Shown one piece after another: positions 49,623 through 58,784 of a stretch of DNA of 64,000 bases. The DNA is taken from contig NZ_CP102268.1 of NCBI RefSeq assembly GCF_025148285.1, forward strand, positions 620,001 through 684,000, read 5' to 3'. Origin of the DNA: Marvinbryantia formatexigens DSM 14469. GTDB taxonomy: Bacteria; Bacillota; Clostridia; Lachnospirales; Lachnospiraceae. Each line of letters opens with the position of its first letter. Position 1 is the first letter of the stretch. Made by a program: the position numbers and the translations under genes. The notes below the pieces were generated by a model, which worked only from the letters and a program-made list of their open reading frames with translations, did not search any database and was not told the DNA's origin.

Positions 49623-52301
49623 TCAGAATATAGAAACGACCACATACCCGATTGCTATCATATCCAGCAATGCTGCAGAAAAAATCAGCAAATCGTCTCT
49701 CTTATTTTTGAATGAAAATGTTTTATTCCGAAACACGACAAACAACAAACCTGCAAACGGCAAAAAGTATCTTCCCTGTACACCGTCTATAGACTGTGTT
49801 CCTACCTCTGTCCATGCCAGAAGCATTGAAAGCTGTGTCAGCACCATACTGCCCAGGCACAACAGCACAACAAGCCCACGCTGCCATTTATTCCAGAATA
49901 CCTGCTCTTTTTCGCTTCGCACGGTGCAAATACAAATAATCAGCAAAAAAGCAATTACAAGAAACCACGGCAGCACAATTTCCAGATTTCCAAGACGTCC
50001 TCCTGCCATCCCCTGTATATAATAGTCCAGTCTCTCCGTTACCGTATTCTGATAAAGACGGATCAGCTGTTTGGGATGCTCCAGAAAATACGAAATTGTA
50101 TAAAGCTCCACATCTCCCGACCTGAACGAGGTTCCCTGTGCTTTGGAAAACATAGAAATAATCCGTTCTGAAAACTGCGCTATAAATAATATACCCATAG
50201 AAAACAGCATTCCAAATACTCCGGCCAGGCGCTTCCAATCCAGCTTTTTCCCGGAAAAAACAGCCAGAAGAAGCAGTCCCAGTACCGGAATGTAAACACC
50301 GCCCTTACAAACCGCCATCATTGCTCCTGAAACGGCAATAACAAGCAGATCTGAAATACTCACATCTTTCTCGAAAATTATGTGCAGACAATATGCAATA
50401 AAAATATTCGCAGCACCAATAATAATGCCGTCATAAGAACAGGATGCCATCTGCTGCAGCATAATCGGAACCAGACCGACAACTGCCAGTACCGATTTTC
50501 CAAACGGAACTTTTCTTATTGCAACATACATCAGCAGAATCGTGACGAGCAGGTTGCAGATTCTTCCCATAAGCAGCATTACAGCATGTCCCAGGTGCAA
50601 TATGCGCGCTACCGTAAATCCAATCGCAGAAGGCAGATAATTCAATACCGTGACATTATTCACTGCATTTCCCGCATAAGCAATCGTCAGTGTCTCATCC
50701 TCAGACGTTTCCTGCAGCTCCTCATAAAAATCACGATATTCCTCTAAATCAACCTTCATGGTGCTGCCCACTTTTTCGTTGATATCGCACGCTCTCTTAT
50801 AAATTCTGTCCGGTCCCGGTATCTCCGTAATTCCAAGCATCTCATTTGAAATCCGATAGGCACTGTCAAAATGAGTCCATTCATCCGGCACACAGTATGG
50901 CGGTATCAGAAAACAGAAAATCATTCCCAGCACAAGCGCGCTGACCGCATACATTTTTGCCGCCGGTACGCGAAAAACAGATACAAATATCCACAGACCT
51001 GTACCGAAAACTATTACAGCAATCATCAGACAGCGGAACATTTTTTCCAGAAACAGATTTTTACTGTACAGTGCCGTTATAGCAAGATTTCCCGATGCAT
51101 TCTCCCCATTTTTCATTAATGAAAAATTCCTGCCGGTTCCCACTGCCAGCTTCAATTCCTCCTCCTGCAGATTTCCGCTGCGCAGAATTACCTTATAATA
51201 ATGATTCGCAGAATCCTCCAGCACAGTCTGCCAGTCAAAAAAAACATACTGTTCTGTCATCTCTGTGTCATCAGCTTCTATCTCTCTTTTGGGAATAACA
51301 TCTGACAGCTCTGTCAATGCAGAAACACGGTATTCTTTTTCCAGCAGCAATTCTCCTGTTGTAAAATCATATAGCTCCAGCCTCAGAGTTGCTTTTGTAT
51401 CCTCATCCGCCTCTATACCGATTCCTATACCGGAAAAATCATCCCCGCTCACACAGAAAATCTGAGACACCTCATCTCCTTCTCCCATGCCAATCCACTG
51501 CTGTCCATCACGGCAGGCCACCTCATATTGTCTCTCTGCAACCAGCTTTTCTATACAGTATGTGTAAATATAATCTGCCAGAATAAGCCCGCCTGCAAAT
51601 ATAATAACCGCTCCCAGACAGGTTCTTTTCCAGTTAATCCTTCTCTTTACAATTCTTTCTGTTTTTTTCTCATTCCAGACCGGCAGATGCAGCTTTTTCC
51701 GCGCAAGAAACAGCAAAATACCAGTTAATATTTCTGCTGCTAAATATAAAACCGCTTTCAGATAATTATAGGAGATTGTTTTATAGCACAGCGCCCCGCA
51801 AAGATATGTTTCCTGAAGCACACCGTCCTCCCACAGCGCACTTCCATAACCGCTCTCTTCTGAGAGACTGATCGTCGGTCCTTTTTCTTCCAGCCCTTCT
51901 GATTCAATTCTTAATCTTACTTTTGTTCCAGCAGGCAGCTCTTCCTGAAACGAAATATAAAAATTCCCAAATTGATTAGCAAGCTCAATTTCGTTTTTCT
52001 GGATCAACGCGCCGTCCTCTTCGTTAAATAAAGAAATGAGCAGCTTCTCGTCTGTAAAGCTCAGATTATTTTTTTTGTAATTATATATAATAAATCCATC
52101 CGGGTTATCCTGCCCGATACGGAAAACGGTATCCAGTCTCTGACCATCCAGAATTTCATACTCTTCGTCGGAGCTTGTTCCCAGACTGTATTGCTGAAAG
52201 GTCTGTGTCCCGGATGTAAATATCTGCCATATAAAAGCAACAACAATCACAGCAAAATATAGGATGAAAAAATTCTTTTCTACAAATCGTTTTAATTTCA
52301 T
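49623..52301 (-). CDS. DUF2142 multi-pass membrane protein (GT-C-like)
   Basis: An 892-residue protein. After one helix (NFFILYFAVIVVAFIWQIF) come two large outer beta domains (residues about 40-160 and 225-390), then about 11 helices. The DUF2142 signature is PPYCVPDEWTHFDSAYRISN (about residue 473) with Asp-Glu in the first outer loop, and GVQGRYFLPFAGLL near residue 826. Topology and acidic loop resemble GT-C glycosyltransferases that use lipid-phosphate sugars. The ATG at 52301 follows GGAAAGGCAGC. A second member lies at 56838-58745. Activity has not been shown for the family to my knowledge. Confidence 0.82.
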   Translation of the reverse strand: MKLKRFVEKNFFILYFAVIVVAFIWQIFTSGTQTFQQYSLGTSSDEEYEILDGQRLDTVFRIGQDNPDGFIIYNYKKNNLSFTDEKLLISLFNEEDGALIQKNEIELANQFGNFYISFQEELPAGTKVRLRIESEGLEEKGPTISLSEESGYGSALWEDGVLQETYLCGALCYKTISYNYLKAVLYLAAEILTGILLFLARKKLHLPVWNEKKTERIVKRRINWKRTCLGAVIIFAGGLILADYIYTYCIEKLVAERQYEVACRDGQQWIGMGEGDEVSQIFCVSGDDFSGIGIGIEADEDTKATLRLELYDFTTGELLLEKEYRVSALTELSDVIPKREIEADDTEMTEQYVFFDWQTVLEDSANHYYKVILRSGNLQEEELKLAVGTGRNFSLMKNGENASGNLAITALYSKNLFLEKMFRCLMIAVIVFGTGLWIFVSVFRVPAAKMYAVSALVLGMIFCFLIPPYCVPDEWTHFDSAYRISNEMLGITEIPGPDRIYKRACDINEKVGSTMKVDLEEYRDFYEELQETSEDETLTIAYAGNAVNNVTVLNYLPSAIGFTVARILHLGHAVMLLMGRICNLLVTILLMYVAIRKVPFGKSVLAVVGLVPIMLQQMASCSYDGIIIGAANIFIAYCLHIIFEKDVSISDLLVIAVSGAMMAVCKGGVYIPVLGLLLLAVFSGKKLDWKRLAGVFGMLFSMGILFIAQFSERIISMFSKAQGTSFRSGDVELYTISYFLEHPKQLIRLYQNTVTERLDYYIQGMAGGRLGNLEIVLPWFLVIAFLLIICICTVRSEKEQVFWNKWQRGLVVLLCLGSMVLTQLSMLLAWTEVGTQSIDGVQGRYFLPFAGLLFVVFRNKTFSFKNKRDDLLIFSAALLDMIAIGYVVVSIF

Positions 52302-52369
52302 TCGTATGCTGCCTTTCCTTATTAATACATTATCTATAAAGTATAGCAAACAATTCTTTTATTTGCAAG

Positions 52370-52398
52370 TTGACATTTATCCGGGTGTTCGCTAGAAT
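52370..52398 (+). promoter_or_regulatory. Promoter of the MORN-repeat gene
   Basis: TTGACA (52370-52375), 17 bases and TAGAAT (52393-52398) form a strong sigma-A promoter 28 bases before the ATG, with AAAGGAG between. Confidence 0.82.
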
Positions 52399-52426
52399 AT
52401 TATTATTAGTGTAAAGGAGTTGTTAT

Positions 52427-53674
52427 ATGAAAAAAGCGTTTAAATTTATTTATTTTCTGTTTTTTCTGCTGCTGTTTTCAGAAAATGCTTTTGCCGAAGA
52501 CAATGATAAGATTGCCGTCACAATCTTTTCCGATACTTATTACGGAACCTACGAAGGAAATATGGAAAATGGTGTTCCTGCCGGAGACGGCACTCTGACC
52601 TGCAGCGATGACAGCGCTGATTTTACCTTGACCGGCACCTGGGAAGCCGGCATTTTAAACGGTAAAGCAACCATAAATTACAGCGACGGTTCTTATCTGA
52701 CTGCTTCCTTTAAGGACGGGCTTATATCCGGCAGAGTAAAAGACTGTCTCGCAGACGGCTCCTATCGCGTTTATTCCTGCACTGACGGACGTCCATATAA
52801 ATTCATCACTTATTATGATGCTTCCGGAAACGAAACCGGCGTCGATGCCTTTTATCAGATGCAGCCGGTCTCTTCTTTAAAAGACGCCTGCATCGAACCG
52901 GAATACGGGCTTATGCTGAATTCCTTTTACAGCACGACTCCTTATAAAATTTCCGGCACTGTCCTCGGAACCTTTGACGACAGCACTTCCACTTTTGTGC
53001 TGCTCGAAGATGGCGACGAACATATTTATGTTCTGACCTATAAAAATGTTGCTACCGATAAATATAACCAGGCAATCGTCCCAAATCTTGTGACCGGTGA
53101 TACGATTACCGCATACGGTTTTCTGCAAAAATGTGATGTTCTTTCGTCCATCAGCGATTACAGGCGTTCGGTACCTGTCACCTCAGAGCCGGATTCTTCC
53201 GCCCTTCCGGAAAGTATTCTGCAGTCTGAAGAAGTGAAGACAGAAAATTTGCGCAGCAGTAATTCAACTGTGCCCTTTCTTCTTCTTTTTGCTGCAGATG
53301 TGAGAGGGGAAGCTGCCACCGACCGGCTGGCTCCTTCTTATGAATACGATGATGTTGCCCGTAATCCCTATTTATATTCTGATTTAAGCTGCAGCATAAC
53401 AGGAGAGGTAACGCAGGCACAGATTAATTATGAAAACGGAACCGTTTCTATCCGGATGGAAGAATCGGGGACACAAAACAAATACGTTGTCCGTTATACA
53501 TTTTCTGACGGCGATTCCATTCCCGCTATCGGAGATACCATTGTGGTCGACGGCGCATATGCCGGCAACTCCAAAGCTTTATCCGAAGCAGACAGAGATA
53601 CCTCGTCAGATGAAACAGACTCGATTTACATCATCTATCCCAGAATAAACTCAAAGTCAGTCCGGATTTTATAA
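52427..53674 (+). CDS. Secreted MORN-repeat protein
   Basis: A 415-residue exported protein, the only plus-strand gene of the cluster. The signal peptide is KKAFKFIYFLFFLLLFSENAFA. MORN-type repeats follow (YYGTYEGNMENGVPAGDGTL, WEAGILNGKATINYSDGSY, about residues 38-100). Two OB-like beta regions (KISGTVLGTFDDSTSTFVLL, about residue 180; SCSITGEVTQAQINYENGTV, about residue 320) contain tracts for a nucleic-acid- or sugar-binding fold, and a linker holds a hydrophobic TVPFLLLFAADV. It may bind a wall polymer. It has its own promoter and terminator and is not part of the operon on the other strand. Confidence 0.75.
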   Translation: MKKAFKFIYFLFFLLLFSENAFAEDNDKIAVTIFSDTYYGTYEGNMENGVPAGDGTLTCSDDSADFTLTGTWEAGILNGKATINYSDGSYLTASFKDGLISGRVKDCLADGSYRVYSCTDGRPYKFITYYDASGNETGVDAFYQMQPVSSLKDACIEPEYGLMLNSFYSTTPYKISGTVLGTFDDSTSTFVLLEDGDEHIYVLTYKNVATDKYNQAIVPNLVTGDTITAYGFLQKCDVLSSISDYRRSVPVTSEPDSSALPESILQSEEVKTENLRSSNSTVPFLLLFAADVRGEAATDRLAPSYEYDDVARNPYLYSDLSCSITGEVTQAQINYENGTVSIRMEESGTQNKYVVRYTFSDGDSIPAIGDTIVVDGAYAGNSKALSEADRDTSSDETDSIYIIYPRINSKSVRIL

Positions 53675-53683
53675 ACCTCAAAA

Positions 53684-53732
53684 AATATAAGTGCCTCTTA
53701 CACAGATATTTCATCTGCCGAGGCACTTTTTT
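53684..53732. terminator. Bidirectional terminator between convergent genes
   Basis: AAGTGCCTC (53689-53697) and GAGGCACTT (53720-53728) form a 9-bp stem with A and T tracts on either side. It ends the MORN gene rightward and the glycosyltransferase operon leftward. Confidence 0.82.
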
Positions 53733-54865
53733 CATTTCGTATTTTTAAAAAACTGAAAAACCGGTTCCATAACAACCTTAAAATCGCACAGCCCGATTGC
53801 CCATCCGCGAATGTCGTCTATCACTTCTTTTCTGCTTTTAGACTTATATACGCTGTCGCAAAATACTATCACTTTTTCTATATCCACCGGACTTTCATCT
53901 GCCGGAAACCGCTTAAAGTAACGGGAACCACTTTTAGAGAACACATCTATCTCAGATGATGCAATTACCGGTAAGCCCTTCGCCACATACTCTTTGCTTT
54001 TTAATGATGTAGAATAATTGTGCCCGCTTCTGTGCCGTCCAAAGCTTTCCGCCGCCACATTGCACTTCTCATAAATCTGCTCCAACTCTTTTCCAAATTT
54101 CTGCCCGTAAAGAACCACATGTTTCTCTATATGCCATTTTTCAATAATCCTTTTATATTCCTCAAGCTCCGGTCCATTCCCCACCAGATGAAATACAACC
54201 TCTCTTTTCCCACCCTGCCTGTAGTACGCTCCAATTCCTTCTAAAATCCTGTCATAGCCGTGCCATTTTGCCAGGTCTGCTACTGCAATCATATTGATTT
54301 TTCCATCATACGGATGTTCTCCCGAAACCGACTTTATTTTTTCAAAATTGACGCCATTCATGGTCCGTATCGTCTGAATACCGAAAATCTGCTTATCCCC
54401 TGAAAACGTCACAATACGGTCTACATAACGATGCATTCTGTTTCTATAACATTTATCTAAAAATAATACTACCTTATTTTCCAGACTATCTGTCAGTTCT
54501 TTATCGTAAGGATACGTGGGCACTTCTATTACTGTAACGATTTTCTGCTTTTTCAGATATTTTAGAAGCCGGAAAAACTGCCAGTCCCCATATACATACC
54601 GGATGTAAGCGCCATCGTATTTTCTGCCCTTGATATATCTCTTCAGATATTTACTTGCCTCTATTTTAAACGGACGATGCATTCCTGCTTTTACAACAAT
54701 TTCTTTATCATGTCGGCAGATCAGCTGACTATCATGCTTTCTGTAAAATGCATCAACAGAAAATCCTGCTTTTCTGAAGTTCTCTATCTGCTCGTTTATT
54801 TTCTTATTAATTCCGAGTTCCGGGTCGGTCATATCACGGCCAGTATAATATATAAGCTTTTTCAT
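53732..54865 (-). CDS. GT4-type glycosyltransferase
   Basis: A 377-residue GT-B enzyme: INMIAVADLAKWHGYDRILE (linker before the C-domain), VVFHLVGNGPELEEYKRIIE, then SLKSKEYVAKGLPVIASSEI, the donor-binding E-x7-E region of GT4. The N-domain begins MKKLIYYTGRDMTDPELGIN. Donor is unknown. It follows the GT2 gene at 54873 by seven bases and ends at the shared terminator. Confidence 0.88.
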   Translation of the reverse strand: MKKLIYYTGRDMTDPELGINKKINEQIENFRKAGFSVDAFYRKHDSQLICRHDKEIVVKAGMHRPFKIEASKYLKRYIKGRKYDGAYIRYVYGDWQFFRLLKYLKKQKIVTVIEVPTYPYDKELTDSLENKVVLFLDKCYRNRMHRYVDRIVTFSGDKQIFGIQTIRTMNGVNFEKIKSVSGEHPYDGKINMIAVADLAKWHGYDRILEGIGAYYRQGGKREVVFHLVGNGPELEEYKRIIEKWHIEKHVVLYGQKFGKELEQIYEKCNVAAESFGRHRSGHNYSTSLKSKEYVAKGLPVIASSEIDVFSKSGSRYFKRFPADESPVDIEKVIVFCDSVYKSKSRKEVIDDIRGWAIGLCDFKVVMEPVFQFFKNTK

Positions 54866-54872
54866 TCTTTTC

Positions 54873-55775
54873 CTATACCTTTCCCACCATCATCAGAATA
54901 CGCATTGCCAGCTCACTGCTCAAGGACGGCCTCCATCTTCCCGGATAAAGCGCCTTCTGAAGCGCCAGTCTGAAAGAATAGGTCTCCCTGTTAAAGAGAT
55001 TCATAAGTCTCCGTTTTTCCTTCGGCAGCCGATTGTAAAAGCAACGCGAAAATTCTATATTACGCTCCTTCACGTCTCCCTCATTTTTCAGCATTTCCAG
55101 AAACCACTGGATTCTTCTCGATAAAGATATCCTTGTCACACTTGTATCCAGTCTGCGGTACTGGGCGCAGATTTTCTTATCCACAATTACATGCCCCATT
55201 CCAAGCGCAACCGCTCCCGCCAGCCAGTCGTGGGAATGTACCGCCTTTGGATCGCACTGAAGCATCATATTCCTCAGTTTGCGGTTAATCACCATTGAAA
55301 ATCCAACGCCAAAGGTCCCTGTCAGCGCCCTTCTGAAGCACAGGCTTCCTTTCGGCGGCTCCTGAATCCCCAGATCATTTCCATTTTCATCCACCATTCT
55401 GCTCAGACTGTAATACAAAAGCGGTACCTTCTCTTTTTCTGTATGGCGTTCCAGGTGCGCCACCGCCCGCTTAATCTTGTCTTTTTCCCAGATATCGTCC
55501 TGGTCGCAGAAGGACCAGTAGGTTCCTTCCCCGCACAGCTCAAGCAATGAAAAAAAGCTTGCGCAGAAACCAATATTTTCTCCCCGGATAAGGAAAATTT
55601 TTCCCTGCCTGTCATACTTTTCCAGGATTTCCACCGTGCGGTCTGTAGAGCCATCGTCCCGCACATAAATATCAATATTGGGATATTCCTGTGCAAACAG
55701 GCTCTGCAGCTGTTCCTCTATATATTTTTCGCCATTATAAGCAGAAAGAATAATATTAACCTTTGGCATATCCAT
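54873..55775 (-). CDS. GT2-family glycosyltransferase
   Basis: A 300-residue GT-A enzyme of the rhamnosyltransferase-like type: KVNIILSAYNGEKYIEEQLQ, YVRDDGSTDRT, FCDQDDIWEKDKIKRAVAHL (DxDD, about residue 93) and SHDWLAGAVAL. Such enzymes add sugars to a growing lipid-linked chain. TAGGGAGATAG precedes the ATG, and neighbouring genes lie 7 and 13 bases away. Confidence 0.9.
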   Translation of the reverse strand: MDMPKVNIILSAYNGEKYIEEQLQSLFAQEYPNIDIYVRDDGSTDRTVEILEKYDRQGKIFLIRGENIGFCASFFSLLELCGEGTYWSFCDQDDIWEKDKIKRAVAHLERHTEKEKVPLLYYSLSRMVDENGNDLGIQEPPKGSLCFRRALTGTFGVGFSMVINRKLRNMMLQCDPKAVHSHDWLAGAVALGMGHVIVDKKICAQYRRLDTSVTRISLSRRIQWFLEMLKNEGDVKERNIEFSRCFYNRLPKEKRRLMNLFNRETYSFRLALQKALYPGRWRPSLSSELAMRILMMVGKV

Positions 55776-55787
55776 TTTTCTATCTCC

Positions 55788-56819
55788 CTAAGCCAGATAT
55801 TTAAACATCGGAATCCATTTCAGACACTGCATACCGGCGAGCACAGGTCTGCATAAGTGAAAATAAGCAGACAGGATTTTTATCTTATGCATTACAGGAA
55901 CCTCCGTTCCTGCAAAATCCGGTTTCCACCGATAATGTCTGCGTGCAGCTTTCCACTTTTTCCTCAGCATACGTGCCTGTTCACTTCTTTTATCAGAATC
56001 CTGCTTCATCCATTGAAGCTGCTTCATAGAACTAAAATACATCCCCAGAGAAAAATTGTCTGTATTAACCCTTCTCCCGGTTTTCTGAATATAGGTCCGC
56101 GCTTCCTTCCAGTCCAGGTAAATATCTCTGGCATGCTTTAAGGAATATGCATAAGAAACAGAATCCTTCCTGTGTACATAATAATACAGGCTTTCCGGAA
56201 CCACCACAACCTCATTGACATGCGTAAGAATTCCCACACTGGCAACAAGGTCTTCTCCCTGACGATGCGGGTAAGGAACCTCTATATGATATTCTGTAAA
56301 AATGCGCTTTTCCACCACCTTATAGCATAAGCTGTTCAGAGACATGTAGGTATAATTCAGCAGCCACTTCAGCACATCCTCGCTGGAATACACCGTTTCT
56401 GTATCTACTGGAAATCTTGTCTCATTTATAAGCTGAATTTCTCCATTTTCTGCATATACATTTTTTTCCTGACAGACAGCAACCGGCGTTTTGGTCCTTT
56501 CCAGTGCTTCCACCATGATGCGGAACATATCTGTATCTGCAAAGTCATCGCAGTCCACAAAGCCTACATACTTTCCCTCTGCTTTACTGATTCCCAGATT
56601 CCGGGCAGCGCCCGCTCCCTGGTTCTTCTGTGCAAACAGCTTTATGCGCTTATCATTTGCCATATATCTCTTTACGATGTCAGCACCTTGATCCAAAGAG
56701 CCATCGTCCACAACCAGAATCTCTATGTCTTTTATGGTCTGACCGCAAAGACTGTCCAGGCATCGCTCTATTGTATGGGCACCATTATACAGTGGAACAA
56801 TCACACTTAACGTACACAT
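55788..56819 (-). CDS. GT2-family glycosyltransferase
   Basis: A 343-residue enzyme: LSVIVPLYNGAHTIERCLDS, ILVVDDGSLDQGADIV, YVGFVDCDDFADTDMF (metal motif about residue 90), PHRQGEDLVASVGI, and a basic C-terminal stretch (RKKWKAARRHYRWKPDF). The type is that of EpsJ or WbbD-like transferases. AAAGGAGAATAAG precedes the ATG. Donor and acceptor unknown. Confidence 0.9.
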   Translation of the reverse strand: MCTLSVIVPLYNGAHTIERCLDSLCGQTIKDIEILVVDDGSLDQGADIVKRYMANDKRIKLFAQKNQGAGAARNLGISKAEGKYVGFVDCDDFADTDMFRIMVEALERTKTPVAVCQEKNVYAENGEIQLINETRFPVDTETVYSSEDVLKWLLNYTYMSLNSLCYKVVEKRIFTEYHIEVPYPHRQGEDLVASVGILTHVNEVVVVPESLYYYVHRKDSVSYAYSLKHARDIYLDWKEARTYIQKTGRRVNTDNFSLGMYFSSMKQLQWMKQDSDKRSEQARMLRKKWKAARRHYRWKPDFAGTEVPVMHKIKILSAYFHLCRPVLAGMQCLKWIPMFKYLA

Positions 56820-56837
56820 CTTATTCTCCTTTGTTTT

Positions 56838-58745
56838 TTAAATAAGCCGTCCCTGCAGGAAACACTGGTATAAACCGGCAAAGCCCAGTATCCCGGCGGA
56901 CACAAACGCCAGCCGTGTCATCAGCACTTTATCGCACTGCACTGAAATTCTTTTTCCGGATAGCAGCAGTGCTCCCAGATAAATCAGCGGCAGATAATAT
57001 CTTGCCTGCACACCTGCAATATAGCTTTCGCCAATCGGCGTAAAGCTCAGATACATTGCCAGCCAGATAAGAATAACCGTTACCAGACCTATTGTCACAA
57101 TGATAAAGGTTTGCCGCCCCGTGCAGCTTCTCCGTTCTTTTTCTGCCGGGTCTCTGTAGAGAAGAAGCACTGTAAATGCCGGCACCAGCAGCGCGCTCCA
57201 TTTATCGCCCAGAATTCCGGCGGTTGCAAAATTCAGAAACATCAGATTTCCGAAAAAGAAATTATCCGTTGCTTCTGCTCCAAGATTCCGGAAATTATCA
57301 AGCTGCGTCACATTCTGCAGTATCAGCCTTACGCTTGCCAGCGGATGCTGCAGCATAGACAAAAGCTGTCCGGCGGCGCCCGTATCGCCGCCGCGCGAAT
57401 CTCCGCCAAAGGCCAGGTTGCCGGTAACCGTATTGATGAGGGTCGGCAGTACAAAAGTCGCCATCACCAGACCACACAGCAGGAATATGCCGCCCCAGAA
57501 TATCACTTTCTCCTTCCGGCTGCGCTCTCTGAACCACGGCAGGAGCAGAACCAGCAGGAGCAGGGGAATATATACCGCTTTTGAAAGACTTCCCAAAAGC
57601 ATAAACAAAACCATCAGAATAATATCCCGCACACGCGTTTTTCCCTCCCGGAAAAAGAAGTGGTTCGCCCACAGCACACAGCCCAGCGTGAGAAAACAGT
57701 TTACAATACTGTCATACGTATAGGAGGATGCCTGGAAAATAACCGTCGGCATCATGGCAAAAAAAGCAAGAAACAGTTTCTTCGTCTTCGCAAGCCTGAC
57801 TGCCCAGAACATAGTAAGCAGATACACCAGCAGATTTCCGATTTTTCCAAAAGCATACAACGACGAAAACGGCAGGTCAAGCAGCCTTCCAATCCATAAA
57901 AACAGAGCCTGCGGAATGTAAGCAAGAGAATTGTATGACGGCACTATCGTCTCTTTTTCCTCTTTTTGGGCATATTCCTCTCCTTTTTCGTCCCGGTAGG
58001 CGCGCAGCTGCGCATACTCCGCTTTCGTATTGCATTTTACGGAAGTCCAGTTCTGCAGATGAACTGCCGATTCTGACCACTCTACTGTTTTTCCGTAAGA
58101 GAGGCGGTACGCATTTCTAAAATGAATCTGCTCGTCCCAGGATATTTTCACCGGCTGCGCATACAGAATAATCAATAATCCGAAAACTGCGCCGTACAAA
58201 ACGACATACCACTCTGTTTTCCGGCAGAAGTTCTCCTCAAACAGCGCACAGTACAGCAGTGAAAACACCGCCAGAAAAAATAATACGCGGTACTTATTAA
58301 TCTCTGCCCTGTTTGTGCAGACAGCTCCTGTCAGTTCAGCGCCCTCCGGTTTATCCAGAACGATTTTTATTGCCGTAACTGTTTTATTCAGATCCGTATA
58401 AAAGTTTTTAAACCATGCATTCACCGTATCTGTATAGGTTACTTCCGTCTCTTTTCCAAACGCATTCACCTCTGTAACCTGGACAGTATATTCATATTCT
58501 TTAGGAAATCTGCCGGACAGACGAATCTGCTTTACATAAAGACCGTTCTCCGGGCGATACTCAATCACATACCGCTCTGTATCCCCCTCCTGCTCCGTCC
58601 GGATCGCCTCGCCAAGATTCAGTGAATCATATCCATTTCTGAGAGACGGATAATTATAGCCGGTTTCCACCAGCCCGGTGAGAAGCAGGATAACAAACAC
58701 TGCTATCAGTCTTTTATATTTTTTTATTTTCTCAAGCACTGCCAC
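56838..58745 (-). CDS. DUF2142 membrane protein, second copy
   Basis: A 635-residue protein with one N-terminal helix, an outer domain of about 120 residues (residues 32-150), then ten or more helices. PVKISWDEQIHFRNAYRLSY (about residue 205) and GVQARYYLPLIYLGALL (about residue 584) match the first DUF2142 protein (DEWTHFDSAYRIS; GVQGRYFLP). The shared DE-x-x-HF-x-x-AYR-x-S motif probably marks the catalytic loop of a GT-C-like fold. The start is a GTG behind GGAGAGACAAAC. Confidence 0.83.
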   Translation of the reverse strand: MAVLEKIKKYKRLIAVFVILLLTGLVETGYNYPSLRNGYDSLNLGEAIRTEQEGDTERYVIEYRPENGLYVKQIRLSGRFPKEYEYTVQVTEVNAFGKETEVTYTDTVNAWFKNFYTDLNKTVTAIKIVLDKPEGAELTGAVCTNRAEINKYRVLFFLAVFSLLYCALFEENFCRKTEWYVVLYGAVFGLLIILYAQPVKISWDEQIHFRNAYRLSYGKTVEWSESAVHLQNWTSVKCNTKAEYAQLRAYRDEKGEEYAQKEEKETIVPSYNSLAYIPQALFLWIGRLLDLPFSSLYAFGKIGNLLVYLLTMFWAVRLAKTKKLFLAFFAMMPTVIFQASSYTYDSIVNCFLTLGCVLWANHFFFREGKTRVRDIILMVLFMLLGSLSKAVYIPLLLLVLLLPWFRERSRKEKVIFWGGIFLLCGLVMATFVLPTLINTVTGNLAFGGDSRGGDTGAAGQLLSMLQHPLASVRLILQNVTQLDNFRNLGAEATDNFFFGNLMFLNFATAGILGDKWSALLVPAFTVLLLYRDPAEKERRSCTGRQTFIIVTIGLVTVILIWLAMYLSFTPIGESYIAGVQARYYLPLIYLGALLLSGKRISVQCDKVLMTRLAFVSAGILGFAGLYQCFLQGRLI

Positions 58746-58784
58746 GTTTGTCTCTCCTTATAAGCGTCATGCCCGAAAGCTCCA

